DNA of 64,000 nucleotides from Nicotiana tabacum (Eukaryota > Streptophyta > Magnoliopsida > Solanales > Solanaceae): assembly GCF_000715075.1 (NCBI RefSeq), contig NC_134082.1, positions 146,122,948-146,186,947 on the forward strand, in the 5' to 3' direction. Shown one piece after another: positions 11,368 to 22,684 of this stretch; position 1 is the first letter of the stretch; each line of letters starts with the position of its first letter. The notes under the pieces are model-generated. The model was given only the letters and a program-made list of their open reading frames with translations. It had not been told where the DNA came from and ran no database searches. Made by a program: the position numbers and the translations under genes.

Positions 11368-14031
11368 TGTTACAACCCATATCCACATGTGTTAGTTCAT
11401 GCCATATATTAGTTAACATAAATCCAAGAAGGAATTATCTTTGAGATGATAAGAAGTCAATCCTATTGGTCTTAAGTGATACAAGAGTGTATAAGGGTGA
11501 TTAACCAGTATTAGAAGTTAAACGAATCAAGGATGTTGTAACTCGTATTTTCAGGTAATCTAGCGGTGCTTAATACACTCAAGATGTCATTTATTAAGGT
11601 ATTTTAATCATATAATATCCGTATCATAAGTCTTGAAGTCAAACGAGTTATGAAACAAAAGTCGACAAAAGTTGTCGCAACTTAGACTCATAATTTTACT
11701 TAAACATTAGGTCAAATGTTTCTAATATTTTCTCATAATTTACAAGGAATTAGAGGGTGATATAACAACCAATTTAAAGATCTATGAGTCTAGTTTCCAA
11801 CGCATTAAACCGTTCATCGATACGATCTCGGAGTAGAGAGATATTCGCATTTTCGCGAGACTGCGCCAAGCACCTCTCTATGGGGCCCACTAAGGCGGTT
11901 TAAGATATTTGGACCTATATAGGATGCCTCCAACCCGTTTTAAGTCATTTCTTCTCACTATTTTCAGACCTTAGAACCCTAGGAACATCCTCTCAAGGTT
12001 CTCTCAAGATTCAAGACCCAAAAAAGGGCAAACAACACAAATCAAGTGTCGGGAATTCCGTGGCGCTAGTAAGTCTCTTGTTCTTCTTGTTGTTGCTCAT
12101 TTTTGTGTTGTTCCAGCTCGTGTGGGAGGTTGTTTTAAAGGGTTTATGTTCTGTAAATACTCCATCATGTTATTAATATCAATCCTAGGTGATTTCAAGC
12201 CTTCTAAAGTGATTCTAGTGCCGAAAAACTCTAATTGATCGCTAGTTTCGTTTTTTTGTTGTTGTGGCAGCATTGAAGGGATATTTCATGGAAATTTAAG
12301 GTCAAATTGGAGTTGTTCTTTCTGTATAAAGGTAAGGAACCTCTTACTCTATATGTATTTAAGATTATTCAAGTTGCGGCTAAGCCATTGAAGCTAGAAC
12401 TTGTGAGATATATATCGAAAGGTTTGGTAGTAATATTATTGTTTTGTGGACTGTTTTGCGTTGTTGTTGGGCTGCGTATTTTACTACTATCTTGTGGAGT
12501 TTTGGCGGAGGAAGGGTGTGGAGAAACACCATATATATGTAGGGTTATGGGCTGATAGTTATTCGTAACATTTCCAGGTTGTTTGACACTACTACGGTGG
12601 TCGTCGTATGTATGGAGTGATTAGGCTGTGTGTGGACTATTTTGGGAGGCTCAATATGTTTATTATTGATGTTGTTTGGGCTGTTTGGTGACTGTTTTGA
12701 ATGGCGTGAGGTCATATATATAGGGGAGGTGCTGTCTCTTTTATCGTAAAATAGGTTGTGGTTGATACATAATAGTTATGACGCTTAAATGATAACGATA
12801 GTATCGTTTCTCTTATTGTAGACTAAGGAGTTTTGACAATTGCATAGCTTGAGATTGGGGCAGTATATACAAGGTATGTGAGGCTATCCCTTTCCTTCTT
12901 TTGCACGACTCCGATGGTACATAATGTAATGAACGAGCTTCCAAGATACTCTACTCTTAGAAGCTAGCAGTACTTACATTGTTTTCCCTCTTATGCAACG
13001 ATTGATGTTAATGTTGCTTCTCTTATTCTTACGTTATCAATGTTGTTGGTACTTCCTGATTCTTATGAGGTTCATAGTGAAGAGTTAGTCCTAATAACGT
13101 GTATAGAGGATACCGACCTTACGTCACTCCGAAAGGTTTAGAATGTGATTCCATGAGTCGAGCATGCATTATATATATGTATCTATTTTACTCTACCGAG
13201 CCACGCTATAGTTGGCCGGGTACGGCACCTATTGTGCAACCACTGATCAGTTGGGTTTTACCGAGCTCCACGTGGCCGGGTACGATTCTACCGAGCCTAT
13301 TATGGCCGGGTACGATATGATGATGATGATGCCCACAGAGTCGAATGCTTTAAAGGTTTATGTATTTATACATATGTATCATGCATTTCATGTAAGTAGC
13401 CCTCAGAGGTACTAAGATGTTACATGTTGTATATTCTCTATCCTTGCTTACATTACTGATCGTATTTATGGTTCCTTGCCTTACATACTCAGTACTTTAT
13501 TCGTACTGACGTCCTTTTATTTGTGGACGCTGCATGTCGTGCTGCAGGTCCTGATAGACAGGCAGGTGCAGCTTCCCCACCACAGTAGACTGTCCAGTTC
13601 AGCGGTGATTGGCGAGATCCCTTCTCCGGACTTGCCTTGGTCTTGGTATGCAATTTTTGTTATAGACATTATGGGTATGTCGGGGCCCTGTTCCGGCTAT
13701 GTTGCAACACTTATGTTCTTTTAGAGGCTCATAGACAGGTGTCGGCTCATCTATAGTTTGGTATGCCTTGTCGGCTAGTTTTTGTTGTATAGTCTTTCAT
13801 AGTAGCGTGGTAGCTCATACCTTATATGTAGTTTCTTGATTGTCTGGTCATCCCCTGCTATGTATGTTCATGCCGTCATATTTTATTGCTGGTTGTCCAT
13901 GATCTAGGTCTACCATTTATATTGATCTCGTCAGCCCTAAAAGATAATAATGAAGGTTAGATGAAATGTACGTTGGTGCTCGGCAAGTGTGGTCGGGTGC
14001 TAGTCATGGCCCTTCAGTTTGGGTCGTGACA
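11368..14031 (+). repeat. Element 1: 5' LTR (2664 bp)
   Basis: TGTTACAACCC...GTCGTGACA. Its right limit is fixed by the primer-binding site five bases downstream. It differs from the 3' LTR at about 46 positions plus one base in a purine run near 12017. It contains three copies of a TACCGAGC...TGGCCGGGTACG module at 13194-13315 and an AT-rich CATATATATAGGGG block near 12713 that could serve as TATA box. Confidence 0.97.
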
Positions 14032-14035
14032 AACT

Positions 14036-14047
14036 TGGTATCAGAGC
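14036..14047 (+). other. Element 1: primer-binding site, initiator Met-tRNA
   Basis: TGGTATCAGAGC is complementary to the 3' end of plant initiator methionine tRNA, where minus-strand DNA synthesis is primed. It lies five bases after the 5' LTR. Confidence 0.95.
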
Positions 14048-14236
14048 AAGTCTGTCCTAGGGGTTGTCTATGAGCCGTGTCTAGTAGAGTCTTGATTATG
14101 GATGTGTAGCACGCCACATTTATAATCAGGAGGCTACATGACATCTAGGGTTGTTACCTTCTTCCTGAATCTAGATCGTGCGTAGAGTTGAGTCGTAAGT
14201 GTTCGTCTCTAATATTCACCTTGTTTTTTTTCAGTG

Positions 14237-16642
14237 ATGCCTTCGACTAGGAAGCAAACGATTAGTAGACGGCTTGATACAGCAGCGGGAGAGGGTACCA
14301 GTCAGGTTCCCCAAGTCAGAGCAGGACAAAGTAAGACTCAGAGTGAGATGCCCTCTCATACTTCATCTACTCCATCTCCTCCAGAGGATATTAGAAGGCA
14401 CCCAGCGCCTCCAGTTCCTCCGTCTGGCTCTCCAGACCAGGATATGCAGAGTGCTTTGCAGTTATTGACTAGCTTGGTAGCTGCTCAGGCTCAGAGGCAG
14501 AATACAGGTGCTGCTGAGAAACCAGTTAGTACAAGAGTTCGTGATTTTATTAATTTAGACCCTCCAGTGTTTACCGGATCAGACCCCAAGGAGGACCCAC
14601 AGACTTTTATTGACCAGGTTCATCGTACACTTTGGGTTATGCATGTTAGTGATACAGAGGCAGTAGAGTTGGCTTCTTATCGGCTACGGGATTTAGCGGT
14701 TCTCTGGTATGATAGTTGGGAGAGATCCAGGGGTCCGAACCCTCCTCCAGCTGTGTGGAAGGAATTTTCTGAGGCCTTTCTTCGTCACTACTTGCCAGTT
14801 GAGATACGACGAGCTAGAGCTGATAAGTTCTTGAACCTTAGACAAGGTAATATGAGTGTGCGAGAGTACAGTATGCAGTTTGATTCTTTGGCAAGGTATG
14901 CTCCCCATATGGTGGCCGAGATGAGTGATAGGGTGCATATGTTCGTGAATGGGTTGGGACCACATCTGATAAATGAGTGTACGACAGCCTCCTTGGTGGA
15001 GGGCATGGATATTTCCCGTATTCAAGCTTATGCCCAGACCCTAGAGGATCGTAAGTGCCAGCAGAGGGCAGTTAGGGAGAAGGATAGGGGCCAGCATAAG
15101 AGGGCGAGATTTGCAGGGTATTCTGATGACTTCAGAGGCCGCATCAGGCCACAGTTTTCGAGGAGTTCGGTTCCACCTGTAGCTAGTGCTCCTCCACAGT
15201 TTCAGAGGCCTCGATATGATCGATCCTATTCTGGTCCAGGTCAGAGTTCGCGGGCATCTAGCTCGCAACATCACAGGGATACTAGTCAGATGAGACCCCC
15301 AACACTACATTGTGATCAGTGCGGCAAGGCCCACTTTGGACTGTGTCGTCGAGGTTCTGATGCATGCTATTCGTGCGGACAGCCTGGCCATATGATGCAG
15401 GATTGTCCTAATAGAGGAGGTGATGGTATGGCTCAGCCGACTGGATCTGTGTCTGGTTCTTCCTTATCAGTTCGACCTCCAGCATGGGGTTTTCAGCAGT
15501 CGACAGGTCGTGGTAGGGGTAGAGGTGCAGTGCCGAGTTCGAGTGGTGCTCAAAATCGAACCTATGCTCTAGTAGGTCGACAGGATCTCGAGTCGTCTCC
15601 AGATGTTGTTACAGGTATTATATCTGTGTTTTCTTATGATGTATATGCACTGATTGATCCGGGATCTACATTATCATATGTTACACCCTTTGTGGCTAAT
15701 AAGTTTGGCATTGAACCTGAATTGATAAGTAAACCCCTCGCGGTATCTACTCCGATAGGAGATTCTGTGATTGCTAGAAGGGTATATAGAGGTTGCACTG
15801 TGATGATTTGTAGTCGTCAAACCTCGACAAATTTATTTGAGTTAGAAATGGTTGATTTTGATGTGATAATGGGAATGGACTGGTTGGCCTCATGCTATGC
15901 AAATGTTGACTGTCGTACGAAGATGGTTAGGTTCCAATTTCCGGGTGAACCCGTCATTGAATGGAAAAGGAACATTGCTACACCGAAAGGTAGGTTTATT
16001 TCCTATCTTAAGGCAAGGAAAATGATCTCAAAAGGTTACATTTATCATCTCGTTCGCGTTAGGGATGCGGAGGCGAAACCACCTACTTTACAATCAATCC
16101 CTGTGGTCAACGAATTCCCAGATGTTTTCCCAGATGAACTCCCAGGCCTTCCTCCTGAAAGGGAGATTGAGTTTAGCATTGATGTGTTTCCTGACACTCA
16201 ACCGATCTCTATTCCTCCATACAGAATGGCCCCGGCAGAGTTGCGAGAGTTGAAAGTGCAGTTGAAGGACTTGCTAGATAAGGGCTTTATTAGGCCTAGC
16301 ACTTCACCTTGGGGTGCACCAGTCCTATTCGTGCGGAAGAAAGACGGGTCGTTACGGATGTGTATCGACTATCGACAGTTGAATAAGTCTACTATAAAGA
16401 ACAAGTATCCACTTCCAAGAATTGATGACCTGTTTGACCAACTCCAGGGTGCCAAGTATTTCTCTAAGATTGATTTACGTTCAGGGTATCATCAGGTGAG
16501 GGTTAGGGAGAAGGATATTCCAAAGACGGCCTTCCGGACAAGATATGGGCACTTTGAGTTCTTGGTGATGTTGTTCGGGCTAACAAATGCCCCAGCAGGC
16601 TTTTATGGATCTCATGAATACTATATTCAGGCCCTATCTTGA
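14237..16642 (+). pseudogene. Element 1: gag, protease and N-terminal reverse transcriptase
   Basis: Open for about 800 codons from ATG at 14237; the GTG just upstream is not needed. The retrotransposon gag domain covers roughly residues 100-290. A C-rich segment ([12 protein letters not shown]) precedes the CCHC zinc knuckle [14 protein letters not shown] near residue 380, which binds packaged RNA. The aspartic protease site appears as [11 protein letters not shown], with DPG where most retropepsins have DTG or DSG; Tekay elements often show this. The RT begins with [12 protein letters not shown] and includes [16 protein letters not shown] and [12 protein letters not shown]. The frame is lost near 16600 by one extra T just before the segment leading to the catalytic FIDD motif, and the remaining 14 residues are off-frame. 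Confidence 0.95.
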
Positions 16643-17177
16643 TGTGTTCGTGATTGTATTCATTGATGACATTCTAGTGTATTCTCGTTCGGAGACGGAA
16701 CATGCGGGCCACTTGCGGATAGTATTACAGACGCTTCAGGATCGTAAGTTATATGCTAAGCTTTCCAAATGTGAATTCTGGCTGAACTCAGTAGCATTCC
16801 TTGGCCATGTGATATCTGATGAGGGTATTAGTGTCGACAGTCAGAAGATCGATGCAGTAAAGAATTGGCCGAGACCTACAACACCATCAGAAGTCCGCAG
16901 CTTCCTAGGGCTAGCAGGATATTATAGGCGGTTTGTAGAAGGATTTTCCTCTATATCATCACCATTGACTAAGTTAACACAAAAAGCTACCAAATTCCAG
17001 TGGTCTGACACTTGTGAACGTAGTTTTCAGGAGCTGAAGAATCGATTGACATCTGCACCAGTGCTCACTCTTCATGAAGGAACAGAAGGTTATGTGGTAT
17101 ATTGTGATGCCTCAGGTATAGGTTTGGGGTGCGTATTGATGCAGCGTGGGAATGTGATTGCTTATGCATCAAGATAA
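16587..17177 (+). pseudogene. Element 1: C-terminal reverse transcriptase and start of RNase H
   Basis: This is the +1 continuation of pol after the insertion near 16600. It contains the RT catalytic motif [10 protein letters not shown] at about 16656, the connection ([31 protein letters not shown]) and the opening of RNase H ([14 protein letters not shown]). It ends at TAA at 17175-17177, after YASR. Related elements, and element 3 in this window at the equivalent point, have a glutamine here, so the stop is a CAA to TAA change. The reported ATG start is incidental: translation would come through the upstream frame. Confidence 0.93.
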
Positions 17178-17867
17178 TTGAAGAAGCATGAAAAGAATTA
17201 TCCAACCCATGATTTGGAATTGGCTGCAGTAATATATGCTTTGAAGATATGGCGGCACTACTTATACGGCGTCCATGTTGACATCTACACAGATCACACG
17301 AGTTTACAATACATCTTCAAGCAGAAAGAGTTGAATTTGAGGCAGCGTAGGTGGCTTGAATTATTGAAAGACTACGACGTCGAGATATTGTATCATCCCG
17401 GTAAAGCCAATGTTGTGGCAGATGCTCTCAGCCGTAAATCAATGGGAAGCTTAGTACATATTGAGGCAGGTAGATGGGGGTTGATTAAAGAGCTTCATCA
17501 GCTAGCCAATATGAGAATCAGATTGTTAGACTCTGATGACGGAGGTATTACTGTACAGAATACATCAGAATCATCTTTGGTAGCCGAGGTAAAAGCACGA
17601 CAATATGAAGATCCTATCTTAGTACGATTAAGAGAAAGCATTAAACAGTGTAAAAGTATGGCTTTTGGGATCGAAAAAGACGGGGCACTGAGATACCAGA
17701 GCCGATTGTGTGTGCCTAATATGGCAGGGTTGCGAGAGAAGATTATGAATAAGATTCATCAATCCCGATATTCCATCCATCCCGGCTCGACAAAGATGTA
17801 TCATGATGTCAAGGAGCAGTATTGGTGGGATAATATGAAGAAGTCTATTGCAGAATTTGTAGCCTAG
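17178..17867 (+). pseudogene. Element 1: RNase H to integrase zinc-binding domain
   Basis: Same frame as the previous segment. It has the RNase H core ([28 protein letters not shown]) and the linker around [13 protein letters not shown]. The integrase zinc-binding region follows, with a histidine-containing block ([18 protein letters not shown]) near 17775. The frame stops at TAG (17865-17867), in the middle of the HHCC domain, where glutamine precedes CPNCQQ in related elements; this is a CAG to TAG change. RNase H removes the RNA template; integrase joins the cDNA to host DNA. Confidence 0.93.
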
Positions 17868-18848
17868 TGTCCCAATTGTCAACAAGTAAAGATAGAACAT
17901 CAGAAACCCGGTGGATTGCTTCAAAATATAGAGATTCCGACCTGGAAGTGGGAGGTGATTAATATGGACTTCATTATTGGATTACCTCGCTCTTATCATA
18001 AGTTTGACTCCATCTGGGTGATAATTGATCGACTTACAAAATGTGCCCATTTTCTGCCAGTGAAGACAACTAACACGGCTGAAGATTATGCGAAGTTGTA
18101 TATCAAGGAGATTGTTAGGCTTCATGGTGTGCCCATATCTATTATATCAGACCGAGGAGCTCAATTTACGGCTAACTTTTGGAGGTATTTCCAGAAGGGT
18201 TTAGGCACACAGGTAAATCTCAGCACTGCATTTCATCCGCAGACTGACGGACAGGCTGAACGTACCATTCAGACATTGGAAGATATGCTACGAGCATGTG
18301 TTCTAGATTTTAAGGGGAATTGGGATGATCATCTTCCACTCATAGAATTCGCCTATAACAATAGCTACCATTCCAGTATTAAAATGGCCCCATACGAGGC
18401 ACTATACGGGAGGAGATGTAGATCACCAGTTGGATGGTTCGAAGTCGGTGAAACAGAATTATATGGGCCAGATTTGATTCACCAAGCTATTGAGAAGGTG
18501 AAAGTGATACAGGAGCGATTGAGGACGACACAAAGCAGGCAAAAATCTTATTCTTATGTCCGACGTCGTGATCTAGAGTTTGAGGTTGATGATTGGGTTT
18601 TCCTGAGGATCTCACCAATGAAGGGTATTATGCGTTTTGGGAAGAAAGGTAAGCTGAGTCCAAGGTATATCGGGCCGTATAAAATTCTTCGACGGATTGG
18701 ACAGGTTGCTTATGAGTTAGAATTGCCATCCGAATTGGAATTTGTCCACCCGATATTCCATGTATCTATGTTGAGAAAATGTATTGGAGACCCTTCTCGA
18801 GTTCGTCCCTATCAAAGATGTACAAGTTACAGAGGATCTATCATATGA
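17868..18848 (+). pseudogene. Element 1: integrase catalytic core
   Basis: Starts with CPNCQQVK, the cysteine pair of the HHCC zinc finger, directly after the nonsense codon. The catalytic core then shows the acidic residues of the DD35E triad: the first in the MDFIIGLP block, the second in ISDRGAQFT, and the glutamate in the TIQTLEDMLR region, followed by FAYNNSYHSSI and YGRRCRSPVGW. The C-terminal part (KKGKLSPRYIGPYKILRRIG, HPIFHVSMLRKC) links to the chromodomain. The frame is lost near 18800 because of one extra C. The first ATG (17916) is incidental. Confidence 0.93.
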
Positions 18849-19065
18849 AGAAGTGCCAGTGGCGATATTAGATCGGCAAGTCCGCAAGCTGAGAACAAAA
18901 GATGTAGCTTCCGTCAAAGTATTGTGGAGGAACAAAAATATGGAAGAAATGACATGGGAAGCAGAAGAGGAGATGAAGTCTAAATACCCTTACTTATTCC
19001 AGAATGAAGATAACAAGGATGCTGGTGGAAGACAGGATACATTGGAAGAAGAAACGGCTCTATGA
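18784..19065 (+). pseudogene. Element 1: chromodomain-like tail of integrase
   Basis: The true continuation of integrase joins this frame near 18800, after the extra base. Residues such as VAILDRQVRKLRTKDVASVK and VLWRNKNMEEMTWEAEEEM have the layout of the chromodomain carried by Tekay-type chromoviruses, thought to steer insertion toward heterochromatin. The frame closes at 19063-19065, about 230 bases before the polypurine tract. Confidence 0.9.
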
Positions 19066-19294
19066 GGTAAGCAATAATTTGAGAATACTCCTCCTTAATA
19101 CAAAATGGTGATATGTAGATAATGTAAATATGCATAATGCTTTGTGTAGCCTTGTGAAGCCATATGTTGGGCTTAATTACTTGCAAGTTTTGCTAGTGAC
19201 CATTTTATAGGGGAAAATTGATCGGAAATTTCCATTGGAATCCACGATGATTTAAACTCCCCATAAACCCTTACATTCGAGGACGAATGTTCCT

Positions 19295-19305
19295 AAGGGG
19301 GAGGG
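19295..19305 (+). other. Element 1: polypurine tract
   Basis: AAGGGGGAGGG abuts the 3' LTR and would prime plus-strand DNA synthesis. The stretch before it includes CATTCGAGGACGAATGTTCC, a motif also seen inverted beside the polypurine tract of element 2. Confidence 0.93.
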
Positions 19306-21968
19306 TGTTACAACCCATATCCACATGTGTTAGTTCATTCCATATATTAGTTAACATAAATCCAAGAAGGAATTATCTTTGAGATGATAAGGAGTCAATC
19401 CTATTGGTCTTAAGTGATACAAGAGTGTATAAGGGTGATTAACCAGTATTAGAAGTTAAACGAATCAAGGATGTTGTAACTCGTATTTTCAGGTAATCTA
19501 GCGGTGCTTAATACACTCAAGATGTCATTTATTAAGGTATTTTAATCATATAATATCCGTATCATAAGTCTTGAAGTCAAACGAGTTATGAAACAAAAGT
19601 CGACAAAAGTTGTCGCAACTTAGGTTCATAATTTTACTTAAACATTAGGTCAAATGTTTCTAATCTTTTCTCATAATTTACAAGGAATTACGGGGTGATA
19701 TACCAACCAAATTAAATATCTATGAGTCTAGTTTCCAACGCATTAAACCGTTCATCAATACGATCTCGGAGTAGAGAGATATTCGCATTTTCGCGAGACT
19801 GCGCCAAGCACCTCTCTATGGGGCCCACTAAGGCGGTTTAAGATATTTGGACCTATATAGGATGCCTCCAACCCGTTTTAAGTCATTTCTTCTCACTATT
19901 TTCAGACCTTAGAACCCTAGGAACATCCTCTCAAGGTTCTCTCAAGATTCAAGACCCAAAAAAGGCAAACAACACAAATCAAGTGTCGGGAATTCCGTGG
20001 CGCTAGTAAGTCTCTTGTTCTTCTTGTTGTTGCTCATTTTTGTGTTGTTCCAGCTCATGTGGGAGGTTGTTTTAAAGGGTTTATGTTCTGTAAATACTCC
20101 CTCATGTTATTAATATCAATCTTAGGTGATTTCAAGCCTTCTAAAGTGATTCTAGTGCCGAAAAACACTAATTGATCGCTAGTTTCGTTTTTTTGTTGTT
20201 GTGGCAGCATTGGAGGGATATTTCATGGAAATTTAAGGTCAAATTGGAGTTGTTCTTTCTGTATAAAGGTAAGGAACCTCTTACTCTATATGTATTTAAG
20301 ATTATCCAAGTTGCGGCTAAGCCATTGAAGCTAGAACTTGTGAGATATATATCGAAAGGTTTGGTAGTAATGTTATTGTTTTGTGGACTGTTTTGCGTTG
20401 TTGTTGGGCTGCGTATTTTACTACTATCTTGTGGAGTTTTGGAGGAAGAAGGGTGTGGATAAACACCATATATATGTAGGGTTATGGGCTGATAGTTATT
20501 CGTAACATTTCCAGGTTGTTTGACACAACTACGGTGGTCGTCGTATGTATGGAGTGATTAGGCTGTGTGTGGACTATTTTGGGAGGCTCAATATGTTTAT
20601 TATTGATGTTGTTTGGGCTGTTTGGTGACTGTTTTGAATGGTGTGAGGTCATATATATAGGGGAGGTGTTGTCCGTTTTATCGTAAAATAGGTTGTGGTT
20701 GATACATAATAGTTATGACGCTTAAATGATAACGATAGTATCGTTTCTCTTATTGTAGACTAAGGAGTTTTGACAATTGCATAGCTTGAGATTGGGGCAG
20801 TATATACAAGGTATGTGAGGCTATACCTTTCCTTCTTTTGCACGACTCCGATTGTACATAATGTAATGAACGAGCTTCCAAGATACTCTACTCTTAGAAG
20901 CTAGCAGTACTTACATTGTTTTCCCTCTTATGGAACGATTGATGTTAATGTTGCTTCTCTTATTCTTACATTATCAATGTTGTTGGTACTTCCTGATTCT
21001 TATAAGGTTCATAGTGAAGAGTTAGTCCTAATAACGTGTATAGAGGATACCTACCTTACGTCACTCTGAAAGGTTTAGAATGTGATTCCATGAGTCGAGC
21101 ATGCATTATATATATGTATCTATTTTACTCTACCGAGCCATGCTATAGTTGGCCGGGTACGGCACCTATTGTGCAACCACTGATCAGTTGGGTTTTACCG
21201 AGCTCCAAGTGGCCGGGTACGATTCTACCGAGCCTATTATGGCCGGGTACGATATGATGATGAAGATGCCCACAGAGGCGAATGCTTTAAAGGTTTATGT
21301 ATTTATACATATGTATCATGCATTTCATGTAAGTAGCCCTCAGAGGTACTAAGATGTTACATGTTGTATATTCTCTATCCTTGCTTACATTACTGATCGT
21401 ATTTATGGTTCCTTGCCTTACATACTCAGTACTTTATTCGTACTGACATCCTTTTATTTGTGGACGCTGCATGTCGTGCTGCAAGTCCTGATAGACAGGC
21501 AGGTGTAGCTCCCCCACCACAGTAGACTGTCCAGTTCAGCGGTGATTGGCGAGATCCCTTCTCCGGACTTGCCTTGGTCTTGGTATGCAATTTTTGTTAT
21601 AGACATTATGGGTATGTCGGGGCCCTGTTCCGGCTATGTTGCAACACTTATGTTCTTTTAGAGGCTCATAGACAGGTGTCGGCTCATGTATAGTTTGGTA
21701 TGCCTTGTCGGCTAGTTTTTGTTGTATAGTCTTTCATAGTAGCGTGGTAGCTCATACCTTATATGTAGTTTCTTGATTGTCTGGTCATCCCCTGCTATGT
21801 ATGTTCATGCCGTCATATTTTATTACTGGTTGTCCATGATCTAGGTCTACCATTTATATTGATCTCGTCAGCACTAAAAGATAATAATGAAGGTTAGATG
21901 AAATGTACATTGGTTCTCGGCAAGTGTGGTCGGGTGCTAGTCATGGCCCTTCAGTTTGGGTCGTGACA
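19306..21968 (+). repeat. Element 1: 3' LTR (2663 bp)
   Basis: Matches the 5' LTR throughout, with the same three-module block at 21132-21253. Most differences are single bases. It ends GTCGTGACA, immediately followed by the TGCCC duplication. Confidence 0.97.
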
Positions 21969-22684
21969 TGCCCATTCTTCGCGAACACGGAAAATGCCTC
22001 GCATTCGCAAAGCACATAATATTCTGATGTCAAAATTCCTTACGCGAAGGCGAGAGCCCCCTTGCGAATGCAATGACCAAACTATCCCAAGATTCGCGAA
22101 CGCAAAGCCTCCATCGCGAACACGTATACCAAATGCGTGAGGTCCCCCATCCTGCCTCTCTTCTTCGCGAACACAACTCCCTTTTCGCGATCGCGATGCA
22201 TAAACACACTGACCTTCCGAATGTGTGGCCTTATTCGCAAATGCGAAGAACAAACTTCACCTACCTCGCAGGTACCCTTCGCGAACGCGAGACCTCCCTC
22301 GAGAACGCATATAAAAACACCAGACACCAGAAAATTTGCAGCTCTACAAGGCCAAATTCAATCTGCTATCAACCCGAGGCCACTGGGACCTCAACCAAAC
22401 ATACTAACAAGTCCTAAAACGCGATACGAACTCAGTCGATACCTCAAATCATATCAAACAACATCAAAAACATGAATCTCACCCCAATTCAAGCCTATTG
22501 AAACTAATGAACTTCCAACTTCTATAATCGATGTCAAAACCTATCAAATCAACTTCGATTGACCTCAAATTTTTCACACAAGTCATATTACACAACAAAC
22601 TTATTTCAACTTTCGGAACCAAAATCCGAGCCCGGTAACCACAAAGTCAACTCTTGGTCAAACTTCTCAACTCTCCAAACTTCT
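21969..22684 (-). mobile_element. Element 3: 3' LTR, second segment
   Basis: Continues the LTR interrupted at 11367. It opens with about eleven degenerate TTCGCGAACGCGA-type words (21978-22310), then CCCGAGGCCACTGGGACCTCAACC, which parallels CACGAGGCCCTCGGGACCTTAACC at 25862 in element 2. It ends ...CTCAACTCTCCAAACTTCT, where a copy of the element 2 LTR begins at 22685. Open frames of 80-118 codons here arise from the CG-rich repeats. Confidence 0.75.

Larger units (their letters stand above)
11368..21968 (+). mobile_element. Element 1: full-length Tekay/Del Ty3-gypsy chromovirus
   Basis: Both LTRs begin TGTTACAACCC and end GGGTCGTGACA. The 5-bp target duplication TGCCC is perfect (11363-11367 and 21969-21973). 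Primer-binding site, gag-pol, polypurine tract and LTRs are in the canonical order. The pol order protease, RT, RNase H, integrase, chromodomain-like tail marks Ty3-gypsy; LTRs over 2.6 kb, the initiator-Met primer site and the C-terminal chromodomain mark Tekay/Del. I counted about 46 substitutions and one single-base indel between the LTRs (about 1.7 per cent), indicating a recent insertion. Gag-pol is broken by two single-base insertions and two nonsense changes, so this copy is not autonomous. Confidence 0.97.

Noticed and set aside
22073..22475. Overlapping 112-114-codon frames near the CG-rich words
   Set aside because: Frames persist because stop codons are rare in TCGCGAAC-type repeats; the sequence is LTR of element 3.
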